From Schistocephalus solidus (Eukaryota; Platyhelminthes; Cestoda; Diphyllobothriidea; Diphyllobothriidae), in assembly GCA_017591395.1 (NCBI GenBank), contig WEDG01007696.1, positions 1 through 64,000 on the forward strand: a stretch of DNA of 64,000 bases, given 5' to 3'. The notes under the pieces were generated by a model, which saw only the letters and a program-made list of their open reading frames with translations, ran no database searches and was not told where the DNA came from. Below, piece after piece: positions 12,771 to 26,400 of the stretch. A program made the position numbers and the translations under genes. The stretch's first letter is position 1, and each line of letters opens with the position of its first letter.

Positions 12771-12821
12771 GCGGAGTGTCCATTCCAGACACCAATGCCT
12801 ATGTTTTTAATTTTTTTCCGA

Positions 12822-13020
12822 TGAGAGAGAGGTGTGCTGTATTTTGAAATTATAATTCCAAAATTTTCGATAAAATCCTCTATTTACCATGAGTAAAATT
12901 AGGCACACAGACTACACAACACCGAAAGATCACAAACCAATGGCTGAAGACCCTTACTGTCGATGTCATGAAGAATAGTCCTTGAATGAGTTCTAAAGTG
13001 TAGGCCTTTCTAAGTGATTG
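12822..13020 (-). mobile_element. LINE 3' end, GA/CT-terminated
   Basis: The sequence from GAGAGAGAGG through the AAATTTTCGATAAAATCC region aligns with the copies at 9.5 and 35.0 kb. Sequence up to about 13560 on the same strand is open over 117 codons and may be further LINE sequence, but no domain could be identified. Confidence 0.6.
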
Positions 13021-14689
13021 ATAAGGACTGTTTTTGGCTAAGCCATCCATGTTTGAGCTAAATATGCAGTCAAATAATGCAGGTGATCGGAAGCAGTATG
13101 AGAATCTGTAGCGTAATGATCATCAGGACAAGGCAGAATCAAAAAGCGGGAACTCTTGCGTGCTGGGAGCCGTGACAACTGCTTTAATGGGCTTTTGGAG
13201 GAAGCTTGGTTAGAGTTATATTGGTGTCCTCTGCATCGGCCGAGGGCCGATGTGCCCAATGGGCGCATGGGTGGGCGCAATTAGCTGAGTGCACCGTCTG
13301 CCCAAACCGAAGTCGGTCGAGTGACTGCAGGTCAGCGAGTCCAGAACTGCCCCCTGCGACGGTGAATGACCTTGCGGCAGCGGGCACTGAACAAGGATTG
13401 CAGACCCCTTAATGATTGCTGTCGGCAGCAGATCGGTTGGGTCTTTGTTGTTATTTCTTTTAACTGTAAAGGCGCAGTCTTTGTGAACTGAACCTGTCCG
13501 TGCCGTGGCGTCCTCGTGTTTCGGTGCCCACATAGTACTTCTGCTGAGAAGTAGGTAAAATTCCACCACCAGTCTTCAATTTCCTCAACCGAACCATTAC
13601 ATTTTTATGCCATATCGCCGGCTGAGAAGTAATGCTTTAAAAGTAAAGCAGAAAACGTTTATTAGGAGCAAAAGAGTTTAGTCTCCTCACGGATCTGGTG
13701 TTGAAAATCATTGAATAGATTGAGAAGCTATTGAAGGGTTAACTACCATCTTCAAATGATTTTCTGTTCGAATTGGAAGGCTTACTTAATTGGGATCTCA
13801 AAAATCATTAGTGTGGAGCATTTTTACAATTTATTTAGCGAATCTGTGTCAAATTGATTTCTCATCGAGGATCTATCCAAAATATTTTTCAAAGGAAGGA
13901 TGCATTTTATACAAATATACTTATTAAATGAGACGTTGTGCGGTCACGGTCTAAGCTAAAGACTGTGCCACCTCTGGTAGAACAAGTCAAGTCGGCCGCG
14001 GAATGCGCACGTTAAATCAGGCAGCCAATCAGCATGTGTTTCTTCATCGAGCCCATGCGCGGCCTTTGCTCACGCTTGCGGCCCAATCAGTAGCCGGTTA
14101 AACATTCGAGATTTGCCCGCGAGGGGCTTTCGCGCAAAAGTGCCAACCCGCGACTGACAAACATTAGGCTCAGCGCTCCAAACAAATAAGGCGTTTGTAG
14201 TTAAGAGAAAAAACGTGTTTTAAGTCTGAGAACTAATCGTTTTTTTCCCCGAACCTGTTTTCCCTCCCTTCCATCTACCCGTAGAGCTATAATAGATAGA
14301 ACAAGAATTTTATTCGCTTGATATTTCCGATTCGCATTCAAACCCACCAGCAGAGACAGCAACAGCTGAGAGTATTGCACACACAATGATGCAGTAATTA
14401 CAGGAGGAATTAACTATACCATTATATACCTACCACAGTTATCGGTTCCTGTCGAGGGTTGTAACTAGCGTGATGATCGCTTGATTGCCTCATCAGAGAC
14501 GTTACTTACCGGAACCTTACGAGCAGTTTTATTTATTGTGGTGATACTTACGCCATCATTTCACTGGTGGATACTGACACTGAAAACAATGCTCGCCCTT
14601 GGGCTTCCCGTGTGGATAATTATTCCGCCCAGAGAAATTTTGTGTTTTGAATACGGAAGGGGCGAGATATAATTAATCGTATGGGCAGA
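13021..14689. other. Possible LINE-derived sequence, then nothing recognised
   Basis: Overlapping open frames at 13038-13569 are G+C-rich compared with their surroundings and sit directly 5' of a LINE 3' end on the minus strand, which is compatible with LINE coding sequence. From 13.6 to 14.7 kb no gene or repeat was recognised. Confidence 0.35.
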
Positions 14690-15115
14690 AGAGAAATGCC
14701 GAAAACGACAAGGCCGATTGAACTGGTCATTTCTGGTTTACTTACCATCACTAACCGACCATATCTATCACCTTGTGTTGCAACACCCGAGGATCCAAAT
14801 CACAACCTGTCGGATAGAAGTCCTACGCTCTAACAATTTGGCTACGGGCTCATTATCCTGTCGTTGGTGGATGGACGCTCACTGATTGGTTAGGGGTCTC
14901 ACTCGTATTTTTGTGCTTTGGGGCTCTCTCTCTCTCTCTCGAGCCCCATCAGCGGCATCGCAGCAGCTAGGAGTATAGGCAAAACAACATTACCGACAGA
15001 GAGAAAGGAGACTGGAATAGTCATTTCTGGCTTATTAGCCGCCATCAGCCGGCCATACCCATCCCCCAGGTATTGCAACACTTGAGGATCGGCCCCACGA
15101 CCCGGTATTGTTGTG
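14690..15115 (-). repeat. tRNA-headed SINE-like repeat, tandem dimer
   Basis: On the minus strand two bodies (TTATTAGCCG/AGCCAGAAATG-like) start near 15006 and 14711, a period of about 295 bp. The tRNA-like head lies between them (near 14830-14860), with a short CT run at 14926-14942 inside the tail. The arrangement is body, tail, head, body, so it is a tandem dimer. Confidence 0.75.
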
Positions 15116-16235
15116 TGGCCCTTACCTCTTGCTATGTCTGCAGCTGGGTGCGAGTGTGAACCTCGAAAGTCAAGTGAATAAATTTCCTATTTCATTGACC
15201 GCATCTGTTTCTTCTTGACTGGCTTCTGGAAATCGCCTTCCCGCTTTTATCCGCGGTATTCGTCGGACGTTATTTACCCTACTCGTGACGCAGGCGCGTG
15301 AGTGTTTCCATTGCTGTAGGAGGATAGTGCGGGGGTCGGCCGTACCCACGTGATTTATGTCCTAAGTAATCCAGTTCTTCAGCTTCAAGCATTTTAATTT
15401 CATCAGAAATCAATGTATAATGAAGAGGTTTGTTGCAAAAACTTTACTCCAAGTTCAAATTTTAATTTTATTACATATAACTGTTTCATGGGGAAGCATA
15501 CTTCTTCCGAATTCATGGCATTCGAGAATGGAACAGAGTGACATGAAGAAGATGCCATATTTTGGTGATTATTAAATGCAGCACATGGGCTCCTGTAGAA
15601 CGGGAAGAATCTTAATATTAGTTTTATTAGTAGGGCAGGTGGAAGCGGCGATTAACTTCATCTGCGAAAGCCATTGAGGAAACTCGAGTTTCCCCCCTGT
15701 TTGTTTTATTATTCCATTGAGGTGCCTTGACAGACTGTGCCATTTGAAAGCTGTGGATTGGGAGTGCCTGAACGGGCGAATTAATTTTGAATTGGATGGG
15801 AAAGTAGGCGGCAAGTAAACTTAACTGTGATCCCACCCTCCACCCCTACCACAACCCTAATTTTTAAGCTAACCTGTATTCACACAGAGTACTAAGACTT
15901 ATGCCTGGTGACACCAATGCTACTTGAAACGTCTGATCTGCGGCTGCGGGAACCGACTGTCCACCTTATCCCTTGCGGCCTGGACAAAACTCCGGTTTTC
16001 TTGCAAGGTCACAGCGGCAGTAATGACCGGGTTGGCGCTCTCGTAAAAAGGACGCCAATACCGGGGCTAAGTGCAGCATTAGGTGTAGCCACTGGAAGTC
16101 ATTGTGCTTCGAAGCCGTTAACACCTAAGCTAGAAACCGGTGAGCGTTAGCCGGTCCACATATGCACGGAATTATCTGGCTTTTTGAATCCTTTCTATTT
16201 CGTACGTGACTGTGGTGCAGCATATGTGCGGAGAG
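15116..16235. other. No gene recognised
   Basis: Short frames overlap at 15572-15836 (minus) and 15908-16150 (plus), with no recognisable product. No repeats shared with other parts of the window were noticed. Confidence 0.4.
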
Positions 16236-16239
16236 AGCG

Positions 16240-16560
<321 letters not shown>

Positions 16561-17276
16561 ACCATTAAGCAACTTATCATGCCAAAAATGGTCATATGGT
16601 GACACTCCAGTGGGCCAACGGGGGGGGGAATTGCAAAGCGCGGTGTGGTGGAGCACTGGGTTTGGAGTGTGGACCACCAGTTGGACACCCGTACAAGCTT
16701 TAATCAGTTTCACTCCATGAGGTATGCGTCGGCAGTTACAGCCCCCGAAGCAGGATCTTCATTTTTTACCGAGTCTCCGACAGTAAATATATTCAGATCG
16801 ACTCAACGGGACATCTGGCAGCATATTTAAATTTTTAAATTCCTATAAATTGAGACGTTATGACAGCATTTCTCACGCTAGACTCGGGTGCCTACTATTA
16901 AAGGGTACTGAGGCTGCAGAGAAAATTCCTAAATTGAGCCTTCAGTCCTCAAAGAGCGTCCGCTTCATAGAGCTCGTGGATATCGATCACACAACTGGCG
17001 AGGACAAATGAACCATAAACTGTCAGCCGGCCTTCCTTGCGTTATCGACAGTTTTTTTGATTTTTCAGCATAATACGATCACCTGTGAGTGCATGTAGGA
17101 GTATGCTTCAAGGTTATAAATATTACAAATCCACTAAAGTAATAATTCATAATCGAAAAGGCACTTTATAATTTTGCTTAGCATTGCGTGAAATCGGTAA
17201 CTGCTTCTAGCAAATTTACTCCACCTTTCTGCAAAACATGATAAAATTACATTTAACCTGTTAAATTTCCTTCCAG

Positions 17277-17453
17277 GATTGGAGGTTCTAAACCATGACC
17301 ACCTGTATACCACCGAATCACCAAATGGCTAGCACCTTCACGTTAAAGGACTGTGCTGGCTCCCCGGACGACTACGTTCAGAGCAGTTTCCACCAGGCCT
17401 TCCCCAAATACTCTAACGTCATGCATTTGAAATCCAAGAGCTTTCGGCCAAAG
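17277..17453 (+). CDS. Gene A exon 1 (5' UTR plus first 53 codons)
   Basis: The acceptor is TTTCCTTCCAG at 17266-17276. The exon has 18 bases of 5' UTR, ATG at 17295, and ends CGGCCAAAG before donor GTAAAC (phase 0). The encoded start is MTTCIPPNHQMASTF. Because a splice acceptor lies so close to the start codon, either a non-coding exon lies upstream or the RNA is trans-spliced here. Confidence 0.7.
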
Positions 17454-20400
17454 GTAAACAGCGAATACCTGCATCTTACATCCTATTGGCTGATTTTTAA
17501 AAACGTAACCAAAATAAGGTGGGGTTTACGGAGCGGTGGCACCTGACAAGGTCAACCATGATTTCAAATAGACTACTCTCTGAAGTGAAGGATTGTGAGA
17601 CTGGTCAAGCTGCCTGACCACTTGTTCATTTTTCTAAAATGGTGTTCTCGTGCACGAGGCCATCATCACACACTGGTTTCTTGTGTCAGTGGTATATTGA
17701 GATAAGCGCATGACTGTCATCTTATTCCATCTCTCAAGATTCATACGGCTCTACTCGCCCATCCCTCTAATCCTCCAACTGCTCGGCACCCGATATCATT
17801 CTGCATTCAGTAGCTTTACTATAAATATCGATCAGAATAATCTCCGGATAGTTCAATCACGTCAGAATGCTGACTTTTGAACTAGCTTCTTTCCACCCGC
17901 CAGCTAAAACATCAGTCTGTGAAAATGGCTATTTAAGTAGTATGTTTTTTCCATTAACCTTCAATGCCCTTCCATATTCAAATATGTTTTATGGAAACAA
18001 TGCACGAAATTTTTTTTCTTGTCGTCACTTGCCAACAAATTACGTCTTCGTTAAATTTTATACTCGAAAAAAATGTCGTTTTTAGTCTTAATAAGGTGTT
18101 TACTTCTGAGATTTTTAAGACCGAGGAAGGTGCATTTATAAAGCTTTGTAACTTTCGATTTATTTTTAATACGACATGGTCCACATGTGCTGCAAAATGT
18201 TAAACGCTCTGTATGACGTCCTTTAAATGGCATATGGACACATATCATTGCCTTTACACGGAAAACATAGCATGTATTTGAAAACCTGAGTGCAGGTGTA
18301 ACAACAGATGAGGTTCAAAATTATTCGGCAATTGAAAAAAGTTTTCTTTAAGCGAAAGATGTTACTTCTTCTAGTATTGCGTGTAGTTAAGATGTAATCT
18401 GCTGCCAAATGAGAACAGAAAAGAATATTTTTGTGGCTGTTTCCATAAAATGTTTTTAAATATAAGGGCATTTATACTCAATGTAAAAAACTTATCATCC
18501 TATTTAAGAAATCATTTTAACAGAGTGATTTTTTGCAGACGGGTGGATGGAAGCCCCTTCTAAAGCTGGCATTCTGATCCGACTGAAATATCTGTGGATT
18601 GTCCTGCTCAAGACTTGATCCTGCAATACTACTTAAGTATGCTTTTATAAGGGAAAATATCTTTCAACATTTTTGTTAACATTTCATGAGACAGCACATC
18701 CACCTGCCATGAGCTGATCAATTACATGGCCTACTGACATAACTAGGGAAGCGGCGACTGAATTGATCTTGCTGGTACGCCCATCTTCATAAAGGTGACG
18801 CTTTACTATGTAATAAATGTTTTGACATAAACCACCTTCACGCAGCCGTGAGGATCTTTGTAGTGTTTCACCCCAATCGTTTCCATTTACTTTTCGATGC
18901 ACAGACTAACCGGAGTTAGCGTGGTTTTCGGTCGTGTGGCCGTGGTTTACTAAGAACCTGACACGCACATTGTCCACGGTCAAGCCGGTGTCCTCTCGAT
19001 TATCAACAATAGCACTGAAGCCTCGGAGAGTAACACTCGAATGTAACTGGGCAAATACTTATTGCACCAATTACGGCTATTCATTATGGATGTGAAATCT
19101 GTCAATTATAGGGCATTGTGCCTACTGTGTTCTGTACATACTGCAATCCGTGTGCGTCAGCTAGGCATCTACCTCCCTTGACTATTTCATACCCGATTCG
19201 GAAACGACTGGTGAATACATTCTTGTTCCTCCTTTCGACTCCGCTCCTCCTCGAGAACCTCCCAGGATTCACTTATATCGAATTGAGCTCCGTTCATTTT
19301 CGATGCTATAGTGGAGCTTGAGGGACGCAGTTAACTAATTATTCTCCCATAGGCTCATTGTTTTACAACTTTCAGATTTGAAAAGTCGGCAAACACGTGT
19401 TTTCGGTGACTCATCATCGGGTCAGTACAACTACATGGATAATGAAAACATGAATTGACAGGATTTATAAGTGTCTTATGGTTAATAATCATCGTTCCTA
19501 CGCCGGCCGCGTGGCGATGTCAGCGGCTTGAGGTCAGTGGGACTGGGCGAAGGGGTAGGTAGGGTAGTATGTGAGCAATGTTCGGAGGTCAAGTACAGGG
19601 AATGAATATCACTGTTCAGTACGCGGAGTGAATTACTGTCATCAGGAGGTGGGGAAACCACCCAAAGTGGTTGTTGGTCACGGAATAGAGAGCGCCAGTA
19701 CGAGAGTTTCCTGAAATCACGGTGCCGGGGTTGTTAGCCGTATAGCGACTGCCTCGGCCGCTGCTAGCACCCGATGGCAAAGGCCTTAAGAGAAGTTGGC
19801 TGGTGTCCGGTAGACAACTTGAAAGGCTTATTTGGGATCAACGCGGTAATTATTATCAACAAGATGAGCGAGAATAGAATTCGAGGTAGGTATGCGTTCA
19901 CGTCCCATCTTTTACAGGCTTCTCGTTTTAGAAACGCCTCGTTATAAACCCTGTAAATTATTCATGTTTTCATTATTCATATAATTGTACCGGCCCGAGG
20001 ATAAATTACCGAAACACGTGTTTGCCGACCTGAATTTTCAAGTTTACCATGGGAATATTCGCAGAACTTTTAAATCGCTCAATCTTGAATCTCTTCGATA
20101 ATGTTTTCAATCTGTTGTCCTTCCCTCACTTAAACCAATCAGGTTTCCGCTCTGCGCTCAACAGTACCCATCTACTGGAGCACGGGTGCAGAAAACGAAA
20201 GCATCTTTTCGGCCGCTCGTCCTGAAGAAACTCACCAGAAGGACAAATCCAGACACACCGTGGACGACCCCGCGTCGAACTACCATGACATTCGATGCAC
20301 TGGATTGTTAGTCCAGGACCCAGATGTGGAAGAAAAGCAGTCACAGTATCGTCAGGAATTTTGTCCCAAGTTTAGAGGTAGTACAGGCCTACAGTTTCTA

Positions 20401-23400
20401 TGTGCCTATTTATTATCTTAAGGGCATTGATTTCATTCAAAAACTTGAAAATACGAAATGGTCTCCGTAGAATCTTGATCACGATTACGCAAGCGTGCCA
20501 AAGTTTTTTTCCAAAATAAAGAAGTCAAATGCATCGAAAAAAACAATTACTGGACTGATCCTAAGAGTAAAAAATTGAATATATAATTTTGCAGAAGTGA
20601 CCCGTGATAGCTCGAGAAAGTAGATTGCTCGACCGGAATTCGAGAGGTTGATTGTTCGACTCCTGAGGTGTAAACTTCGTATTCCAAAAACAGTTATATA
20701 ATAGAAAAAATGTTAGCTGAGTTTGGTTATTTAAGCATTTGGTGAAATTTTTCTCTCAGTTTCACTAGCAGGTAGGCATAAACAGACTCGTTTTGTGTGC
20801 ATGTGGAATTTGTTACGGACACCACTATTGTGGATTACCTGTTGCAGGTTTTTGAATGAAAATCCGACAGTTATGAGCTTATTGCAGAAGGATAGTGGTG
20901 TACAACCCTGGTTACACTACTAAGATCTCGTTTAAATGAAGAAATTAGGCTATTTAATTTGGTTAGGCAAGCAGTTTGTGAAACCGTTCCGTCAGTTTAC
21001 CTGGTTTTAATCTAAATTACAGTTTACTGACTGATACTTCAGTAGAAACAATTTTTGCACCTAGTTGAATTGCAGTCCACACCGAGATCTGGACAATTTG
21101 TGGATAAAAGATGACCATGGCAAGCGCCAGGATGAACACTAGACGAAATTTGATTAAAAACTAGGTAACGTATGTAAGAAACAACGTTCAATATCTCAGC
21201 AGTGATGTAGAATCAAAGTTGTCTTTTCCGGATGATTCCTACCTGTGCCCCACGACTCATTAGGCGCCATCGAAAGTCTTAATTTCCATGAAAATATAGA
21301 GGATCCAAACTCGTTCCGTAAGTAACCATTTGCTAATAGCGTAGATGCCGGCCAGAAACCCCGCCAGTGATTTTTCGCTGCTTTTCTACGCTGTATGACG
21401 CATCTGTGAGGAGTTCAGCTCATCCGTGGGTCTCCTAGTCTTCTGGCAAAGATTTGAGGTTATACATTGTAGCCTTTTAATCTATTCAGAAATAAATGTG
21501 CTAAATTTAAGAAAACCCTTCAGCAGAAACCTTTTAGGGCTTGGTTTTAAAATTGATGCGAATATTTGAGCCGACATCTACCAACTTCAGCGGGATACTC
21601 ACGCAAAATATACAACCATGCATTTAGCAATATACAAATTCTGCAGGATTGCTCATTCTGGCAGTACAGGTAGTAATTAGGCAGATCATCTGTTAATGAA
21701 GAAGAATCATTCGTTTGGATCCTCTGCTCACTCAGAGTTCTATCAGCTCTTTAGCTTATTTTTAGAGATATAAGATGATCCTCAAAGCAACCAGTTTCAA
21801 CTGAGAAGTGACCAGTGGCTTTGTCGACCGCTGTGTCAGTCACCAACCATGAAGTTGGGTTGCGTCTTCACGACTAACTGGCTAGTTCTCAAGTTGCATT
21901 ATCTTTTTTGCCGATTATTGTATGATTTTGAACATGAACGTAAAATTGGTTCGAAATTTCAATAAAACATTATTTTCGGTAATCGGCTTCTCTTCGTGAA
22001 CATTGACAGAAATTATTGTTTAATTTACTCTGCAAAAGTGAATATATGAAGCATAGTCCTGAGTTTATTCTTGCATTAGGTCCCGCATGACTTTCGGCAG
22101 TGCTTTCTTGGTTACAGAAAAAAACTTTCCATTTACGGTGCACACCTTTTTACATTGACGTCTGGATCTACATAAAGGCACTCATTTTTCCGGAAAATGA
22201 TGACCAATTTGCTATCTGGAGCCATTTCGTAAGGCAGTGCAAAATATATTCACAATATGAAATTTCAGTGATTTATTTATTTTCTGGGAAAAAATATCTG
22301 TAACTTCACAATTTTTTGGAGTTTTTTAACCTAATCAATAGGCCTCGTTTCCGAAACCAACTTCGAATTTCATTTCACGAGATGAAGCTTTATGGGTTGT
22401 GTCTGAAAATTTGATATTAAAATTTTATCTAGTTTCATATGCTATTACAGAATAACCACGTTCTATTTATAAACTGTCAATAGGTAGCCAGTAATACAAT
22501 AGTTCACATGATTTACCATACTAACCGCACAGGTGCAAGCTAAATACCCAGACACATTTGCTCCATGACACGTTCCGAGAGAGGTTCACAATTTGTAAAA
22601 ATGTCGATAGTATACTTAGTGTTCGTTGAGGAACGCTAACCGATCACTAACGGAACTCACTTGTTCCGCTCTGCCTTGGGTCTCACTCTTGAGGCTCGCC
22701 AGGAGCCGCACTGCGGCGATCTTCATCTGCCAGTATACTCAGTGTCTACCAGCTTCGCAACACAGGTTTAGTACTCTTTCTTTTCTGTAGGCATATTTAA
22801 GAGTTTTGCGTAATATTTCAAGATTATTGACGCTCAGTGTACATTCCTTTTCGGCAATCATCTGTCTTCAGTTGTGTTTTATAGTTTTAATTGGGATTCC
22901 GTTTTCGAGTCCTTGGCAAGCGCCGAGCTACCGCATCAAATTCCTCTCTAATCAGGATTTGGTAACCGTTCCCAGGAATCTCCATACTTCCGTCCGAATG
23001 TTGAGTGAGTAGAGCACTGTCTGGACAGAGGTTTTGGGAGACGAAGTTAGTTGTCTGCTTATTTCCCAGGAGTTCTTAGGTGTCCCATAGACATAGTTAG
23101 TATTTCTGTTAACAGCTTGAACTGCCTTACTATGATATCAGCATTTCCCTAAATTTAACCGGATATCACATTGCGAATATTAGGTTGAGACGCATACCAA
23201 TGGTGTAGGCAGAACAACAGGACCAACAAAGACAAGGTAGACTGGAATGGCTATTTCTGGCTTCTTAGCCGTCATCAGCCAGGCATACCCAAACCAAGGC
23301 GCTGTGATGCCCGAGACTCGAACTCGCGACCATTTGGTTCGAATTCAATGCTCTACCCACTGCGCCACGAGCTCGTTGTCTTGCCAGTTTCTATCGGGAA

Positions 23401-26400
23401 GATTAACTATGGTAACTGGGCGCTCACCGATCGGTTACAGAGCTCACTCGTCCCGTTGTGCCTTGGGGCTCATTCTCGAGCCCCGCCAGCAGCCGCAGAA
23501 TAACATGAACGCCTATTTACCATAGCTAATATTCTCAATCGAAACCGGCAACACAATGAACTCATAACTCAGTACGTAGAGCGTTGGACTTCTAGCTAAC
23601 AGGTCGCGAGTTCGAGCCTCGGGCGCCGCAGCGACTGGGATTGGTATGCCTGACTGATGGCCGATAATAAGCCAGGAATGGCCATTCCAGTCTTCCTTTT
23701 CTTTGTCGGTCATGTTATTCTGCCTATAGCATTAGCTGCCGGCGGAGCTCAAGATTGAGCCCCAAGGCATAACTGGACGAGTGAGTCCTGTAACTGATCG
23801 GTGAGCGCCTAATTAACATACCATGCCAATGTGTCTGTTCCTCCCTTTGCTTAAATCTTTCAGCTTTCCTTCCTCCAGGCGAGATTTGTGTTTCTTCGCG
23901 AGCAGTCATCAACATCTGTTTCCACTGTTGCTGAAAGTAGACGCTTTTTCCTCCTACTGCTTTCAAAATCCTTATGTTACCCAATTCTGGTTGAACACGG
24001 TTTTGTTATATGCTCAGAACTTTGAAGTCCATGAGCTTGTTTTATCCCGAAAGACACCCCGTGATTCTTATTTTCCTGCATCATACAAGAGTACCACGGC
24101 CTCAAATTACTGACGACAGCATGTACGCTACCGCGGCATCTTTCTTGCGAGGCAAACTAATAGCCATTGCGATTTTCAGCCCCATCCCAACTAGAAGGAG
24201 TAGAAATTGAACGGCAGTTGAGAGGGTATTATTTTCTGCGCAGAAGGATTAGATAACAGGTTGGAACACGTTGGCAGCCGGGTGAAGGCATACGTCCGAC
24301 CTCGCCAGAGCCGCCATCGGAGTTCTACCGGCGTAGACGTCAGAGCGCTTTGAACGAGCACATGTCTGCGCCGGCCTTCAATTGAATTGGCCCATTTAAT
24401 ATCTGTGCTCGGCCAAGTACGCGCGAGAGACGCAGTGTCGCAGATGGCGTCCGGAGTAGAGTCTCTACTACAAAAAAACCTGTTTGATTTCCTTCGAGGC
24501 TTGGTTTTAGTACTGAGGTCTTCCACGTTGGGCACCGTGACTTCCTATGAAATGCTATACTTGCTATTACGTGTGAACTCTATAATCGTGAGTAGGGCAG
24601 GCTACCGCATTTCAAATTCGGTCGAACACGGGCATACATATCTCCCTCACTAAAGGTGAGTTTGCGCTAAATTCAAGGAAGATTAGGCTTAAAGCTAGGG
24701 AAAGGGCATGTTTAGTAGGAATAGGCACTACCTGGAATTTAGAGCCAAAATTGTATGGATGGCAGAAACGGTTGACCGAAACTCCCTGGTCATCGCGCGA
24801 CCAGAAAGGTGAGATAGACCGTCGGTTGTGACCATGTAGGGGATTTCGGCGAAGGTTAATCCAACGACCAACACTTGAAGGTAGGTTATGGGACACTGAA
24901 CCACTTAATCGTTCCATTGATCTCCCTCTGACTTACGACAGGTGTGTTTCACCTAGACGCTCGAACAAACAAGACGTAAATCAATAAACGATTTGTTAAA
25001 TTTCTGTATCCACGTGTTCTCTCCTAGGCTAGTATTCCCTCCAACATTTTCAGAATGACCCTTAGCGTAAATCAGACCTCGGTTTCTCAGTGAAGATGCA
25101 AATAGTATCTGGTTTTGAGAACAATTAGCAACAATGAACCAGTGAATAAAGAAAACTGCATAGGAACAACCGGCAGACGGAGACTGTGTTGCTGCAATCA
25201 AGAGACTGAGACTCGTGTGCCTATGCCATGGACGCTTATTCGTAGGCCTCATGCCTTCTCCAGCAAAAAGGCTTCACATACAATGTCCAACTTTAGGCCT
25301 CCGAAGCACCACGGCTAGTAATAACTTGATGTATGACATTCATGTACATCTTACAATCCGATCAAAGGGTTATAATATCATACTCACACCCCAAATTAAG
25401 TATTTTGTACGACACGCCTAGCGTGCTCAACTGCTTTCCTGATAAATCACTGTGAGGTTGAAATGTCCACTTGACACTACCAACGGACTCATTTTTACAT
25501 AACCTCTCAGTATTTTCTCTAACTTGGCAAGTTAGCAGATAGCAGCTGTCCTAGTCTATTGAAAACCGCTATCCTTCACCCACGTAGTTCCAGACAGGAT
25601 CGTTGCTCCGAAGCAAGTGCCGCTGTGGACCGAGTCTGCCTTCACTGACAAATCGGTTTACCGCTCGGACTACCAACCGACACATCTCCTCCCCAAATCC
25701 CTGCGTATCCAGGAGGGGAAGAAAAACCTACTGGTGAGACCCGATGATGCCTTCGAGGGAGATGTCCGGTGCCCTTTGGGTGAGGAAACCGCCAATGCGG
25801 GGTCGGCTCCTGAAACGGCCTTACCCTCTTTGGAGTGCAGCACCACCTACAAGGAGACCTTTAAGGAACACTCAAACAGCTACACTTCGGAGATAATTCG
25901 TGGACGAAAGATGACCTATCCGGAAAGAAGTAAAAAGGTGCTTGCCTCGCATTGTTTTTGTTCTGGTTGTTCTGCTGCTCGAAAGGAAACACCCTGACGG
26001 TTTGTTTGAGCCCAGTTAGTGCACATCTAGGTGGGAGTGCGAGGTATGGAAGTGGAAACTCCAGGCAACAGATGGGACAAGATTAAACTACTTAATCCTG
26101 GGATTTGTGACTTTTGAGTAGCCACACATCTGGTTCTGCCCCTACTGGGCCAGATAAAATTGTCGAAAGTATCTTGCTACATTTGCCTCTCGTTAACATA
26201 CCACTTGGCCGCTGATGGGAAACTTCTTCAGGCGATTTAAGCATATCACTTCAAAAGTACTTGTTTTGTAAGTACGATGTAAATGGCCGCACAGCAATCC
26301 AACTGCCCGTGCACGTCAACTTAAATTTGCACGTTGTGGCAGGAGTCGCTACATCGGGACCAAGTAAACACTGGGACAGACAGACGTACCAAGGTACCCA

